Origin: Serratia rhizosphaerae
GTDB taxonomy: Bacteria > Pseudomonadota > Gammaproteobacteria > Enterobacterales > Enterobacteriaceae
Length of the DNA: 64,000 nucleotides
Assembly (NCBI RefSeq): GCF_009817885.1
Contig: NZ_CP041764.1
Span: forward strand, 4,774,001-4,838,000
Direction of reading: 5' to 3'
Shown: positions 33,537 to 42,301 of the stretch, one piece after another
How positions within the stretch are numbered: the stretch's first letter is position 1
How the letters are laid out: each line of letters opens with the position of its first letter
Notes under the pieces: model-generated
What the model was told of the DNA's origin: nothing
Seen by the model: the letters and a program-made list of their open reading frames with translations, nothing else
Databases searched by the model: none
Position numbers and translations under genes: made by a program

Positions 33537-33962
33537 TCAGTCGTCCGGCAAGGCCCAGTGCGGGTTCCACACCACTTCCCACAGATGCCCGTCCGGGTCG
33601 CGAAAGTAGCCGGCATAGCCGCCATAAAACGTCCCCTGCGCAGATTTGACGATCCCGGCCCCGGCGCGCTGCGCCGCCGTCATGATGGCATCAACCTCCG
33701 CCCGGCTGGCGACGTTGTGCCCGATGGAAAAGGCGGTCGAACTGATGGGCGTTTTCGCCAGTCCGGTGTCGTGCGCCAGGTCGTCCTGCGCCCAGATGGC
33801 AAGTTTGACCCCGCCGGATAGCTCGAAGAACGCCACCGCGCCGTGTTCAAACTCACGGCCGATAATACCGTCGGTCGGCAGGCCCAGACCGTCACGATAA
33901 AAGGCCAGGGATTTTTCCAGATCGGCAACGGCCAGCGTCAGCACGGAAATTCTCGCTTTCAT
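33537..33962 (-). CDS. VOC (glyoxalase/bleomycin-resistance fold) family protein
   Basis: A 141-residue protein of the vicinal-oxygen-chelate superfamily, with two beta-alpha-beta-beta-beta units (ISVLTLAVADLEKSLAFYRD and the C-terminal GYFRDPDGHLWEVVWNP). Potential metal ligands His/Glu are in the DPDGHLWEVV motif. Function within the superfamily is open (lyase, dioxygenase or resistance protein). The second of two ATG codons (33962) is better spaced from GAGG. Confidence 0.85.
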   Translation of the reverse strand: MKARISVLTLAVADLEKSLAFYRDGLGLPTDGIIGREFEHGAVAFFELSGGVKLAIWAQDDLAHDTGLAKTPISSTAFSIGHNVASRAEVDAIMTAAQRAGAGIVKSAQGTFYGGYAGYFRDPDGHLWEVVWNPHWALPDD

Positions 33963-34083
33963 CATTCACCTCAGGCAGCTTATCGGTGACATTGTCACTC
34001 AACAGCGCGCGTAATACGCGCTCCCCTTCATGCACTGTTGCTGAACTACTCAGCATAGGCGGCCAGGCGGTTGACCGCAAAAA

Positions 34084-34112
34084 AATGCCGGCCACGTAAC
34101 GTGACCGGCATT
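34084..34112 (-). terminator. Terminator of pntAB
   Basis: On the minus strand AATGCCGGTCACGT pairs with ACGTGGCCGGCATT (one G-T) and runs directly into a T tract. It lies about 30 bases after the pntB stop. Confidence 0.85.
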
Positions 34113-34141
34113 GCAGTTTTCATCATGCCGACGCCTGACGA

Positions 34142-35530
34142 TTACAACGCGTTTTTAATCGCCTCCACGCTGGCTTTGGCGTCGCCGAACAGCATCTGGC
34201 TGTTTTCTTTAAAGAACAGCGGATTCTGCACGCCGGCGTAGCCGGTATTCATCGAGCGTTTAAACACGATAACGTTCTGCGCCTTCCACACTTCCAATAC
34301 CGGCATGCCGGCAATTGGGCTGCGCGGGTCTTCCAGCGCCGCCGGGTTAACGGTGTCGTTGGCGCCGATCACCAACACGGTGTCGGTATCGGCGAAGTCG
34401 TCATTGATCTCGTCCATTTCCAGCACCACGTCGTACGGCACCTTGGCTTCCGCCAGCAGCACGTTCATATGGCCCGGCAGACGGCCGGCGACCGGGTGAA
34501 TGCCGAAGCGCACGTTAATGCCGCGGGCGCGCAGTTTCTCGGTGATTTCCGCCACCGGATACTGCGCCTGCGCCACCGCCATCCCATAGCCCGGCGTGAT
34601 GATCACCGAACTGGAATTACGCAGCAGCTCGGCCACCTCTTCCGCCGTGGTTTCCCGGTATTCGCCCATCTCTTCCGCCTCGCCGGTGGACGACCCGTCG
34701 GTGCCGAAACCGCCGGCGATCACGCTGATAAACGAACGGTTCATCGCCTTACACATAATGTAAGACAGGATGGCGCCGGAGGAGCCGACCAGCGCACCGG
34801 TCACGATCAGCAGATCGTTGCTCAGCATAAAGCCGGCCGCCGCCGCCGCCCAACCGGAATAGGAGTTGAGCATTGACACCACCACCGGCATATCCGCCCC
34901 GCCGATAGACGCCACCAGATGCCAGCCGAACGCCAGCGCGATCGCCGTCATCACCAGCAGCGCGAACACCTGCAGCCCTACGCTGTCGCTGGAGACGAAC
35001 ATCACCATCAGCAGGAAAGAGACCACCAGCGCCGCCAGGTTCAGCTTATGACGGTTCGGCAGCATCAGCGGCTTGGAGGAAATTTTGCCGCGCAGCTTGC
35101 CGAACGCCACGATGGAACCGGTAAAGGTCACCGCGCCGATAAAGATGCCGAGGAACACTTCGCTCAGATGGATATTCTCCATCACCGGCTCCATCGGCGC
35201 GCCATGGTCCAGATAGCTGTTGAAACCGACCAGCACCGCCGCCAGGCCGACGAAGCTGTGCAGCATCGCCACCAGCTCCGGCATTTCGGTCATTTCCACC
35301 TTCTTCGCCAGATAAACGCCGATCGACCCGCCGATAATCATCGCGATAATGATCCACCCCACGTTGCCGGCGTCCGGCCCGAGGATGGTGGCAATCAGCG
35401 CAATCGCCATCCCGGCGATGCCGAAGCGGTTGCCCAGCTTGGAGGTTTCATGACGCGACAGCCCCGCAAGACTCAAGATAAATAAAATAGCGGCAACAAT
35501 GTATGCTGCTGTAACTAATCCACCAGACAT
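34142..35530 (-). CDS. pntB: NAD(P) transhydrogenase subunit beta PntB
   Basis: A 462-residue inner-membrane subunit of the proton-translocating transhydrogenase. About nine membrane helices occupy residues 1-260; the NADP(H)-binding domain III occupies the last 180 residues with GYGMAVAQAQYPVAEI, FGIHPVAGRLPGHMNVLLAEA and VLVIGANDTVNPAA. It uses the proton-motive force to make NADPH from NADH. It follows pntA by 10 bases in one operon. Confidence 0.97.
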   Translation of the reverse strand: MSGGLVTAAYIVAAILFILSLAGLSRHETSKLGNRFGIAGMAIALIATILGPDAGNVGWIIIAMIIGGSIGVYLAKKVEMTEMPELVAMLHSFVGLAAVLVGFNSYLDHGAPMEPVMENIHLSEVFLGIFIGAVTFTGSIVAFGKLRGKISSKPLMLPNRHKLNLAALVVSFLLMVMFVSSDSVGLQVFALLVMTAIALAFGWHLVASIGGADMPVVVSMLNSYSGWAAAAAGFMLSNDLLIVTGALVGSSGAILSYIMCKAMNRSFISVIAGGFGTDGSSTGEAEEMGEYRETTAEEVAELLRNSSSVIITPGYGMAVAQAQYPVAEITEKLRARGINVRFGIHPVAGRLPGHMNVLLAEAKVPYDVVLEMDEINDDFADTDTVLVIGANDTVNPAALEDPRSPIAGMPVLEVWKAQNVIVFKRSMNTGYAGVQNPLFFKENSQMLFGDAKASVEAIKNAL

Positions 35531-35540
35531 TGGTTACCCC

Positions 35541-37070
35541 TTATTTACGGAACATCTTCAGCATGCGCTGAGTGACGGTGAATCCGCCAAAAATATTGAT
35601 GCTGGCAATCAGCACGGCGATAAAGGAGAGGAAACTCACCCAGCCGCCGTGGCCAATCTGCAACAGGGCACCAACCACGATAATGCCTGAAATCGCATTG
35701 GTGACCGACATCAACGGCGTATGCAGCGCGTGGCTGACGTTCCACACCACGTAGTAGCCGACCACGCAGGCCAGCGCAAACACGGTGAAGTGCGACAGGA
35801 ACTCTTTCGGCGCGGCGTCAGCCAGCCAGCCGAACAGCACCACGGCCAGCGCCATCAGGCCATACTTCAGCCATGGCGAAAGCGGTTTTTTCTCCTCTTT
35901 GGCCAGCGGTTCCACGGTCTGCGCCTGTGGTTTCGGCTGGGCGGAAACCTGGATCGGCGGCGCCGGCCAGGTGATATCACCGTCGCGCACCACCGTCACG
36001 CCGCGGATCACGCTGTCTTCAAAGTCGATATCCAGCTCGCCGTTTTTCTCCTTCGCCAGCAGCTTCAGCAGGTTGACCAGGTTAGTGCCGTACAGCTGGG
36101 AGGACTGAGTCGGCAGGCGGCTCGGCAGATCGGTATAGCCGATGATTTTCACCCCGTTGTCGCTGGTGGTGATGCGATCGGCGACGGTCAGTTCGCAGTT
36201 GCCGCCGGTTTGCGCCGCCAGATCGACGACCACGCTGCCCGGCTTCATGCTGGCGATCATCTCTTTGGTTATCAGCTTCGGCGCCGGTTTACCCGGAATC
36301 AGCGCAGTGGTGACGATAATGTCCACCTCTTCCGCCTGTGCGGCGAACAGCGCCATCTCCGCCTTGATAAAGGCTTCGGACATCACTTTGGCATAGCCGT
36401 CGCCGCTGCCCGCTTCTTCCTCGAAGTCCAGCTCCAGGAATTCCGCGCCCATGCTCTGCACCTGCTCCTTCACTTCCGGGCGGGTGTCAAAGGCGCGGAC
36501 GATCGCCCCCAGGCTGCCGGCAGCACCGATGGCCGCCAGACCGGCGACGCCAGCGCCGATAATCATCACTTTTGCCGGCGGCACTTTACCGGCAGCGGTG
36601 ATCTGCCCGGTGAAGAAGCGGCCAAATTCGTGCGCGGCCTCTACGATGGCGCGATAGCCGGCGATATTGGCCATCGAGCTCAGCGCATCCATCGACTGCG
36701 CGCGCGAAATACGCGGCACAGAATCCATCGCCAGCGTGGTAATACGCCGTGCCGCCAGTTTTTCCATCAGCTCAGGGTTCTGCGCCGGCCAAATAAAGCT
36801 GACCAGCGTGCTCCCCTCGCGCATCAGGGCGATCTCCTCTTCCTGCGGTGCGTTGACCTTCAGGATCAGATCCGACTGCCACACCTCTTCGGTGCCGGCC
36901 ACCGTCGCGCCCGCCTGTTGATAAGCGACATCTTCAAAGCTTGCCAGTTTGCCCGCGTCGTGCTCAATAGCGACGCTGAAACCCAGTTTCAGCAGTTGCT
37001 CCACCGTTTTCGGCGTAGCTGCGACACGCGCTTCATTGGCCAACCGTTCTTTAGGTACACCAATACGCAT
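35541..37070 (-). CDS. pntA: NAD(P) transhydrogenase subunit alpha PntA
   Basis: A 509-residue subunit with the soluble NAD(H)-binding domain I (about 1-380; MRIGVPKERLANEARVAATP, VMIIGAGVAGLAAIGAAGSL, DLAAQTGGNCELT) and four C-terminal membrane helices (about 400-509). First gene of the pntAB operon. The neighbour across the divergent promoter is ydgH, as in E. coli. Confidence 0.97.
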   Translation of the reverse strand: MRIGVPKERLANEARVAATPKTVEQLLKLGFSVAIEHDAGKLASFEDVAYQQAGATVAGTEEVWQSDLILKVNAPQEEEIALMREGSTLVSFIWPAQNPELMEKLAARRITTLAMDSVPRISRAQSMDALSSMANIAGYRAIVEAAHEFGRFFTGQITAAGKVPPAKVMIIGAGVAGLAAIGAAGSLGAIVRAFDTRPEVKEQVQSMGAEFLELDFEEEAGSGDGYAKVMSEAFIKAEMALFAAQAEEVDIIVTTALIPGKPAPKLITKEMIASMKPGSVVVDLAAQTGGNCELTVADRITTSDNGVKIIGYTDLPSRLPTQSSQLYGTNLVNLLKLLAKEKNGELDIDFEDSVIRGVTVVRDGDITWPAPPIQVSAQPKPQAQTVEPLAKEEKKPLSPWLKYGLMALAVVLFGWLADAAPKEFLSHFTVFALACVVGYYVVWNVSHALHTPLMSVTNAISGIIVVGALLQIGHGGWVSFLSFIAVLIASINIFGGFTVTQRMLKMFRK

Positions 37071-37603
37071 AATATTCCCTTCCGGATTATGATCTTATTA
37101 TCTTCCAACCCCATAGTGATAACGCCGTCCCTTCCCCCTATGCCGAGCCTGCCGGCGGAGAAAGGGCGGCGTTACCTATAACCTACTGAAAATAGGATCG
37201 ATGATCTACGTTTGCTTAACCCATCGGATGAGTTTTTACATAAAAATGCACGCGCGGATATGACAAAGCGCAATTTTCTTTGAGAAAAATGGCCAAAGTA
37301 CCAATAAAAACAGATGGTTTTCTTATCACCAAAAACCTTCACAAGCACAGCCAGCTGCGGCAATGCGGCATAAAAGTTATAGAAATGTGAATAAAAAACA
37401 CTTATCCAAACAAAATCTTTATTATGGATACTTATACCCAAAGACAACGAAAAATAACGCCACGCCATTAACAGATTTGTCTCATGCGATGCCATAAAAT
37501 GCTGAGACACCTGCCAAGATTACATGTAATAATCAATGGCTGAATAACACCTCAACAGTTCAGCACGTTATAAACGTTAATGCGCTAGGCGAAAGGATTT
37601 TTT
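37071..37603. other. Intergenic region between divergent pntA and ydgH
   Basis: A 533-base AT-rich stretch that must hold the promoters of pntAB (leftward) and ydgH (rightward). A 112-codon open frame on the minus strand (37172-37510) has neither a ribosome site nor protein-like composition and is not called. I see no clear operator, RNA gene or repeat. Confidence 0.6.
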
Positions 37604-38551
37604 ATGAAGCTGAAGAACACGATCATCGCATCAGCCTTGTTATCACTTACCGCGCTGTCCGCTCATGCTGCGCAAGAGTTAACGCCTGAGAAAGCGGCGG
37701 CTATCAAGCCGTTTGATCGCATCACCATCACCGGCCGTTTCAACGCCATCAACGAAGCCGCCACCGCCGTCTCTCGCCGCGCCGATAAACTGGGCGCAGA
37801 CGCTTTCTATATTCAAGACATTAATAATAGTAACAACGGCGGTAACTGGCGCGTAACGGCGGACATCTACCACAGCGATGCGCCGGAAGTCGAGAAGAGC
37901 AACTACCGCGTATTCAACGGCGTGAAAGAGCTGCCGAAAGACCAGGCTTACCAGTTAGAGCCGTATGACACCGTCAGCGTCAGCGGTTTCTTCCGCAGCC
38001 AGCCGGACGTCAACGACGCCATCTCCAAGCAGGCAAAGAAAAAAGGCGCCGATTCCTTCTTTATCGTCCGTCAGGTTGACGCTAACAAGGGCGGCAACCA
38101 ATACGTCACCGCTTACGTCTATAAAGCCGATGCGCCAAAACGCATCGTGCAGAGCCCGAACGCGATCCCGGCCGACTCCGAAGCCGGTAAAGCCGCGCTG
38201 GCCGCCGGCGGCGCCGCCGCGGCGAAGGTAGAGATCCCGGGCGTTGCCTCTTCCGGCTCACCAAGCCGTGAAGTCGGTCGCTTCTTCGAAACGCAGTCGT
38301 CAACCGGTAAGCGTTACACCGTCACCCTGGCCGACGGCACCAAAATCCAGGAAGTAAACAATGTGACCGCCGCGCAAATGCAGCCGTTTGACTCCGTGAC
38401 CTTTACCGGCCACTTCAACAGCATGACCGACGTCTCCACCGAAGTGGCGAAGCGTGCGGCCGCTAAAGGCGCCAAGTACTATCACGTCACCCGCCAGTGG
38501 CAGAACAAGAGCGGTGGCAACCTGACCGTCAGCGCCGATCTGTTCAAATAA
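37604..38551 (+). CDS. ydgH: YdgH, periplasmic protein with three BhsA/McbA-like (DUF1471) domains
   Basis: A 315-residue exported protein; the signal peptide is cut after ALSAHA (residue 22). Three DUF1471 repeats follow, each with an F-D-x-I/V-T/S-V/I-x-G-x-F opening and a GGN ending: about residues 30-90 (FDRITITGRF, NNGGNWRVTAD), 115-175 (YDTVSVSGFF, KGGNQYVTAYV) and 260-315 (FDSVTFTGHF, KSGGNLTVSADLF). The linker before the third repeat is rich in Ala. Members respond to stress and envelope perturbation. Same position as E. coli ydgH, next to pntA. AAAGGA precedes the start. Confidence 0.93.
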   Translation: MKLKNTIIASALLSLTALSAHAAQELTPEKAAAIKPFDRITITGRFNAINEAATAVSRRADKLGADAFYIQDINNSNNGGNWRVTADIYHSDAPEVEKSNYRVFNGVKELPKDQAYQLEPYDTVSVSGFFRSQPDVNDAISKQAKKKGADSFFIVRQVDANKGGNQYVTAYVYKADAPKRIVQSPNAIPADSEAGKAALAAGGAAAAKVEIPGVASSGSPSREVGRFFETQSSTGKRYTVTLADGTKIQEVNNVTAAQMQPFDSVTFTGHFNSMTDVSTEVAKRAAAKGAKYYHVTRQWQNKSGGNLTVSADLFK

Positions 38552-38572
38552 ACCGCGTTTTACCCCTTCCGA

Positions 38573-38599
38573 CGGGCAGCCCTGGCGCTGCCCGTTTTT
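38573..38599 (+). terminator. Terminator of ydgH
   Basis: CGGGCAGC pairs perfectly with GCTGCCCG around a 6-base loop, followed by TTTTTCTTT. Confidence 0.88.
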
Positions 38600-38785
38600 C
38601 TTTCCGTCACGACTGAATAATTTTTTAACCGTTCCGCATATTCAATCATTGCATCCCGCTGCGTCCGTCCGTAGAATCTGCGCCGTTTTTCAGGGCTAAT
38701 TGTCTAAATGCACGGTGATCGTCACCCTGTTTTTACTGCTCAATCGGCGCTCTCCAGCTGTTTATTCTGTATTCGGGATCCTTCA

Positions 38786-40177
38786 TTGGAAAAAAAATTA
38801 GGTCTACTCGCATTAACCGCTCTGGTGCTCAGTTCCATGCTCGGCGCCGGCGTGTTCAGCCTGCCGCAAAATATGGCGGAAGTCGCCAGCCCGGCGGCCC
38901 TGCTGATCGGCTGGGGCATTACCGGCGTCGGCATTCTGTTCCTGGCCTTCGCCATGCTGCTGCTGACCCGGCTGCGTCCCGATCTGGATGGCGGTATCTT
39001 TACGTATGCCAAAGAAGGCTTCGGCGAGCTGGTCGGTTTCTGCTCCGCCTGGGGCTACTGGCTGTGCGCTGTGATCGCCAACGTCTCTTATCTGGTGATC
39101 GTCTTCGCTGCGCTGAGCATTTTCACCGACCGCAGCGGCGCGGTGATCTTCGGCGACGGCAACACTTGGCAGGCGCTGGTGGGGGAATCCATTCTGCTGT
39201 GGGTGGTGCACGCGCTGGTGCTGCGCGGCGTGCAGACCGCAGCCAGCATCAACCTGGCCGCCACACTGGCCAAGCTGCTGCCGCTCGGATTGTTTGCCGT
39301 GCTGGCAGCGATCGCCTTTAAGATGGACGTATTCACCCTCGACTTTACCGGCGTGGCGCTCGGCAAACCGGTATGGGAGCAGGTAAAAAACACCATGCTG
39401 ATCACTCTTTGGGTGTTTATCGGCGTGGAAGGCGCGGTGGTGGTGTCGGCGCGCGCACGCAACAAGAAGGATGTCGGGCTGGCCACCATGCTGGCGGTGG
39501 TGTCCGCGTTGGCGGTATACCTGCTGGTAACGCTGTTGGCGCTCGGCGTGGTGCCGCGCAGCGAACTGGCGCAGATGCGTAACCCGTCCATGGCGGTGAT
39601 GATGGTCGATCTGCTCGGCCCGTGGGGCGATGTGATTATCGCCGTCGGCCTGATTATCTCGGTATGCGGCGCCTACCTGAGCTGGACCATTATGGCGGCC
39701 GAAGTGCCGCTGCTGGCCGCGCAGCACGGCGCCTTCCCGAAGGTGTTCCGCCGGCAGAATAAAAACCATGCCCCGTCCGCCTCGCTGTGGCTGACCAACG
39801 GCGCGGTGCAGATTGCGCTGGTGCTGATCTGGTTTACCAGCAGCAACTACAACTCACTGCTGACCATCGCGTCGGAAATGATTCTGGTGCCCTATTTCCT
39901 AGTCGGCGCCTTCCTGTTCAAAGTGGCGCTGCAACGCAATGACAAGCGCCTGATCGTGGCGGCAAGCGGCGCCTGCCTGTACGGCATCTGGCTGTTGTAT
40001 GCCTCAGGGTTGATGCATCTGTTGATGTCGGTGCTGCTGTACGCGCCGGGGCTGCTGGTGTTTATCTATGCCCGTCGCGGCCATGATGACGTGAAATTGC
40101 TGAACAAGCTGGAAAGAAGCAGCATTCTGCTGCTGCTGTTGGCCACCGTGCCGGCCGGCTGGTTTATGCTGCAGTAA
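38786..40177 (+). CDS. arcD: YdgI/ArcD-type basic amino acid/polyamine antiporter
   Basis: A 463-residue APC-superfamily antiporter with 12-13 helices, close to E. coli YdgI (arginine/ornithine antiporter-like). LSSMLGAGVFSLPQNMAEVA holds the substrate-binding GxG motif of helix 1, with YWLCAVIANVSYLVIVF and WVFIGVEGAVVVSARARNKK following. Alignment with YdgI (MEKKLGLSALTALVLSSM) places the start at the TTG at 38786 (LEKKLGL), with GGGAT about 8 bases upstream; an ATG at 38708 would add 26 residues with no counterpart. Position between ydgH and folM is as in E. coli. Confidence 0.9.
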   Translation: MEKKLGLLALTALVLSSMLGAGVFSLPQNMAEVASPAALLIGWGITGVGILFLAFAMLLLTRLRPDLDGGIFTYAKEGFGELVGFCSAWGYWLCAVIANVSYLVIVFAALSIFTDRSGAVIFGDGNTWQALVGESILLWVVHALVLRGVQTAASINLAATLAKLLPLGLFAVLAAIAFKMDVFTLDFTGVALGKPVWEQVKNTMLITLWVFIGVEGAVVVSARARNKKDVGLATMLAVVSALAVYLLVTLLALGVVPRSELAQMRNPSMAVMMVDLLGPWGDVIIAVGLIISVCGAYLSWTIMAAEVPLLAAQHGAFPKVFRRQNKNHAPSASLWLTNGAVQIALVLIWFTSSNYNSLLTIASEMILVPYFLVGAFLFKVALQRNDKRLIVAASGACLYGIWLLYASGLMHLLMSVLLYAPGLLVFIYARRGHDDVKLLNKLERSSILLLLLATVPAGWFMLQ

Positions 40178-40190
40178 ATCGTCAAGACGG

Positions 40191-40215
40191 CCGGGTGAAA
40201 ACACCCGGTCATTTT
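40191..40215. terminator. Bidirectional terminator between arcD and the 40216 gene
   Basis: CCGGGTG pairs with CACCCGG around AAAA, followed on the plus strand by TCATTTTTT. It closes arcD and lies right at the end of the convergent gene. Confidence 0.8.
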
Positions 40216-40617
40216 TTACTGCGTGCTGATGGTGATCCGCTCACCCACCTGCGTTAATACCACGTTTGTCGCACACTCCTGCTGAATCGCCGCCAGTTGA
40301 GCTTTATCCAGCGCATAAGGCAGCAGAATATCAAATACCGCCAATCCCTGCTGTTGCCCAAGATCGATCAGACGCACAATGTTGGTTTCATCGCTGACCT
40401 GGGTGGACACCACCTGCAAGGCCAACTCTTTTAACTGTTCTGTACGCGTTTGCGTGGATACCACGCGTGATTTCAGCACCATGCCGAAAATAGGCATGAC
40501 GCCGTAAATTGCATCAACAAAGCGCCAGTGCTTCTTGCACGATGCAGACAGAAATTCCATGTAGTCAAAGCAGATTGTTTCACTGCACGCGACGGATGCA
40601 AGGTGACCGTTACTCAT
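40216..40617 (-). CDS. Protein of unknown function, 133 residues
   Basis: Not recognised. The protein has a cysteine-containing N-terminus (MSNGHLASVACSETICFDYM), a central helical part (TRTEQLKELALQVVSTQV), and a C-terminal alpha/beta part ending in VVLTQVGERITISTQ. No signal peptide or membrane helix. GAGGAA lies upstream of the ATG. It is inserted between arcD and folM on the opposite strand, where E. coli has no gene on this strand that I can recall. The reading frame is clean over its length, so it is probably real. Confidence 0.55.
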   Translation of the reverse strand: MSNGHLASVACSETICFDYMEFLSASCKKHWRFVDAIYGVMPIFGMVLKSRVVSTQTRTEQLKELALQVVSTQVSDETNIVRLIDLGQQQGLAVFDILLPYALDKAQLAAIQQECATNVVLTQVGERITISTQ

Positions 40618-40778
40618 CCCCTCAGTTCCTCTTTTGGCCAGCGTATACCCTGTCGCCCTGGATATTTAAGGTATATTACATCCTGAAATGGATAATCGAT
40701 GCAAAGCTATAACGATTTTACGCCGTATAATGGCATAATTCCCCTATTGTTTGCCAGCCTGTTCAGGAGCTTTAATCG

Positions 40779-41501
40779 ATGGAACCACATGACTCTGCGC
40801 CGGTAGTGATCACCGGCGGCGCCCGGCGCATCGGCCTGGCGCTGGCCAGATCGCTGTTGCAGCGCCAGGTGCCGGTAATCGTCGCCTACCGCAGCGATTA
40901 TCCGGCGCTCGCCGAACTCAAATCGCTGGGCGCCACCTGCATTCAGGCCGATTTCTCCACCCATGACGGCATCTACCAGTTTGCCGAACAGGTGCGGGAA
41001 CGCGCCCCCAAACTGCGGGCGCTGGTGCACAACGCTAGCGCCTGGCAGGCCGAATCGCCGCAGACGCCGCCGGAACAGGTGATGGCGTCAATGCTGCAAA
41101 TTCACGTTTACACCCCCTACCTGCTGAATCAACTGCTGGAGCCCTGCCTGCGCGGCCAGGGGCAGGCAGGCGCCGATATTATCCATCTGACGGATTACGT
41201 GGTGGAGAAAGGCAGCGATAAGCATATCGCCTACGCCGCCAGCAAGGCGGCGCTGGATAATATGACCCGCTCGTTCGCCCGCAAGCTGGCGCCGGAGGTG
41301 AAGGTCAACGCCATTGCGCCGGCGCTGATTATCTTTAACCCCGGCGACGATGAAGCCTATCGCCAGCAGGCGCTGCAAAAATCGCTGATGAAAGTCGCCC
41401 CCGGCGAAAGCGAAGTGGTCGAACTGGTGCATTACCTGCTCGGCAGCCGCTATGTGACCGGCCGCACCCACGGCGTCGACGGCGGCCGTCCGCTGCGCTG
41501 A
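40779..41501 (+). CDS. folM: Dihydromonapterin reductase FolM
   Basis: A 240-residue short-chain dehydrogenase that reduces dihydromonapterin to tetrahydromonapterin and has weak dihydrofolate reductase activity. The Rossmann motif is VVITGGARRIGLALARSLL, the active-site Tyr-x3-Lys is YAASKAALDN near residue 152, and the C-terminus THGVDGGRPLR matches FolM. Located before rstA as in E. coli. Confidence 0.92.
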   Translation: MEPHDSAPVVITGGARRIGLALARSLLQRQVPVIVAYRSDYPALAELKSLGATCIQADFSTHDGIYQFAEQVRERAPKLRALVHNASAWQAESPQTPPEQVMASMLQIHVYTPYLLNQLLEPCLRGQGQAGADIIHLTDYVVEKGSDKHIAYAASKAALDNMTRSFARKLAPEVKVNAIAPALIIFNPGDDEAYRQQALQKSLMKVAPGESEVVELVHYLLGSRYVTGRTHGVDGGRPLR

Positions 41502-41581
41502 TCGTTGCCGAGCGGAGCATGGCGCAACGTACAGCGGCGCGCTATGCTGAATGCCGTCTTGCTGATAACTCCCCGGAAAAA

Positions 41582-42301
41582 ATGCACAAAATTGTTTTTG
41601 TAGAAGACGACGCCGACGTCGGTAAATTAATCGCCGCCTATCTGGGCAAGCATGATATTGACGTCCTGGTCGAACCGCGCGGCGACACCGCCCAGGCACG
41701 CATTGCGCAGGAGCAGCCGGATCTGGTGCTGCTGGATATTATGCTGCCCGGCAAAGACGGCATGACGCTGTGCCGCGATTTGCGGCCGCAGTTTCACGGC
41801 CCGATTGTGCTGCTGACGTCGCTTGACAGCGATATGAACCATATTCTGTCGCTGGAAATGGGCGCCAACGACTATATTTTGAAAACCACGCCGCCGGCGG
41901 TGCTGCTGGCGCGCCTGCGCCTGCATCTGCGTCAGGGCGCCGCAGGGCATGAAGATCCCGCCGCCCTGACGCCGCACAACGCGCTGCATTTCGGCCTGCT
42001 GTGCATTGACCCGGTCAACCGCCAGGTGACGCTGGCGGACGAGACCATCACCCTTTCCACCTCGGACTTTGACCTGCTGTGGGAACTGGCGACCCACGCC
42101 GGGCAGATTATGGACCGGGAGGCGCTGCTGCAAAACCTGCGCGGCGTCAGCTATGACGGGCTGGATCGCAGCATCGACGTCGCGATTTCCCGCCTGCGCC
42201 GCAAGCTGTACGACAATGCGCTGGACCCCTTCCGCATCAAAACCGTACGCAACAAAGGCTACCTGTTCGCCCCCAACGCCTGGGAACAGGCGCAGCCATG
42301 A
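41582..42301 (+). CDS. rstA: Response regulator RstA
   Basis: A 239-residue OmpR-family response regulator. The receiver domain (1-120) has the acidic pair in FVEDDADVG, the phospho-acceptor Asp in VLLDIMLPGKDGMTLC near residue 52, and the switch Thr in IVLLTSLDSDMN. The DNA-binding winged helix occupies the last 100 residues (MDREALLQNLRGVSYDGLDR, KTVRNKGYLF). Start at 41582 (MHKIVFVEDD) agrees with E. coli RstA. Its stop overlaps the rstB start (ATGA). In E. coli RstA activates asr; an RstA box is present before asr at 50041. Confidence 0.95.
   Translation: MHKIVFVEDDADVGKLIAAYLGKHDIDVLVEPRGDTAQARIAQEQPDLVLLDIMLPGKDGMTLCRDLRPQFHGPIVLLTSLDSDMNHILSLEMGANDYILKTTPPAVLLARLRLHLRQGAAGHEDPAALTPHNALHFGLLCIDPVNRQVTLADETITLSTSDFDLLWELATHAGQIMDREALLQNLRGVSYDGLDRSIDVAISRLRRKLYDNALDPFRIKTVRNKGYLFAPNAWEQAQP

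Noticed and set aside
35721..37181. 486-codon rightward frame opposite pntA
   Set aside because: Shadow of pntA; His/Arg/Gln-rich with no motif.
37172..37510. 112-codon leftward open frame between pntA and ydgH
   Set aside because: No ribosome site, odd composition (many Phe, Tyr, Ser, Lys from AT-rich DNA) and no domain pattern; it covers the divergent promoter region.
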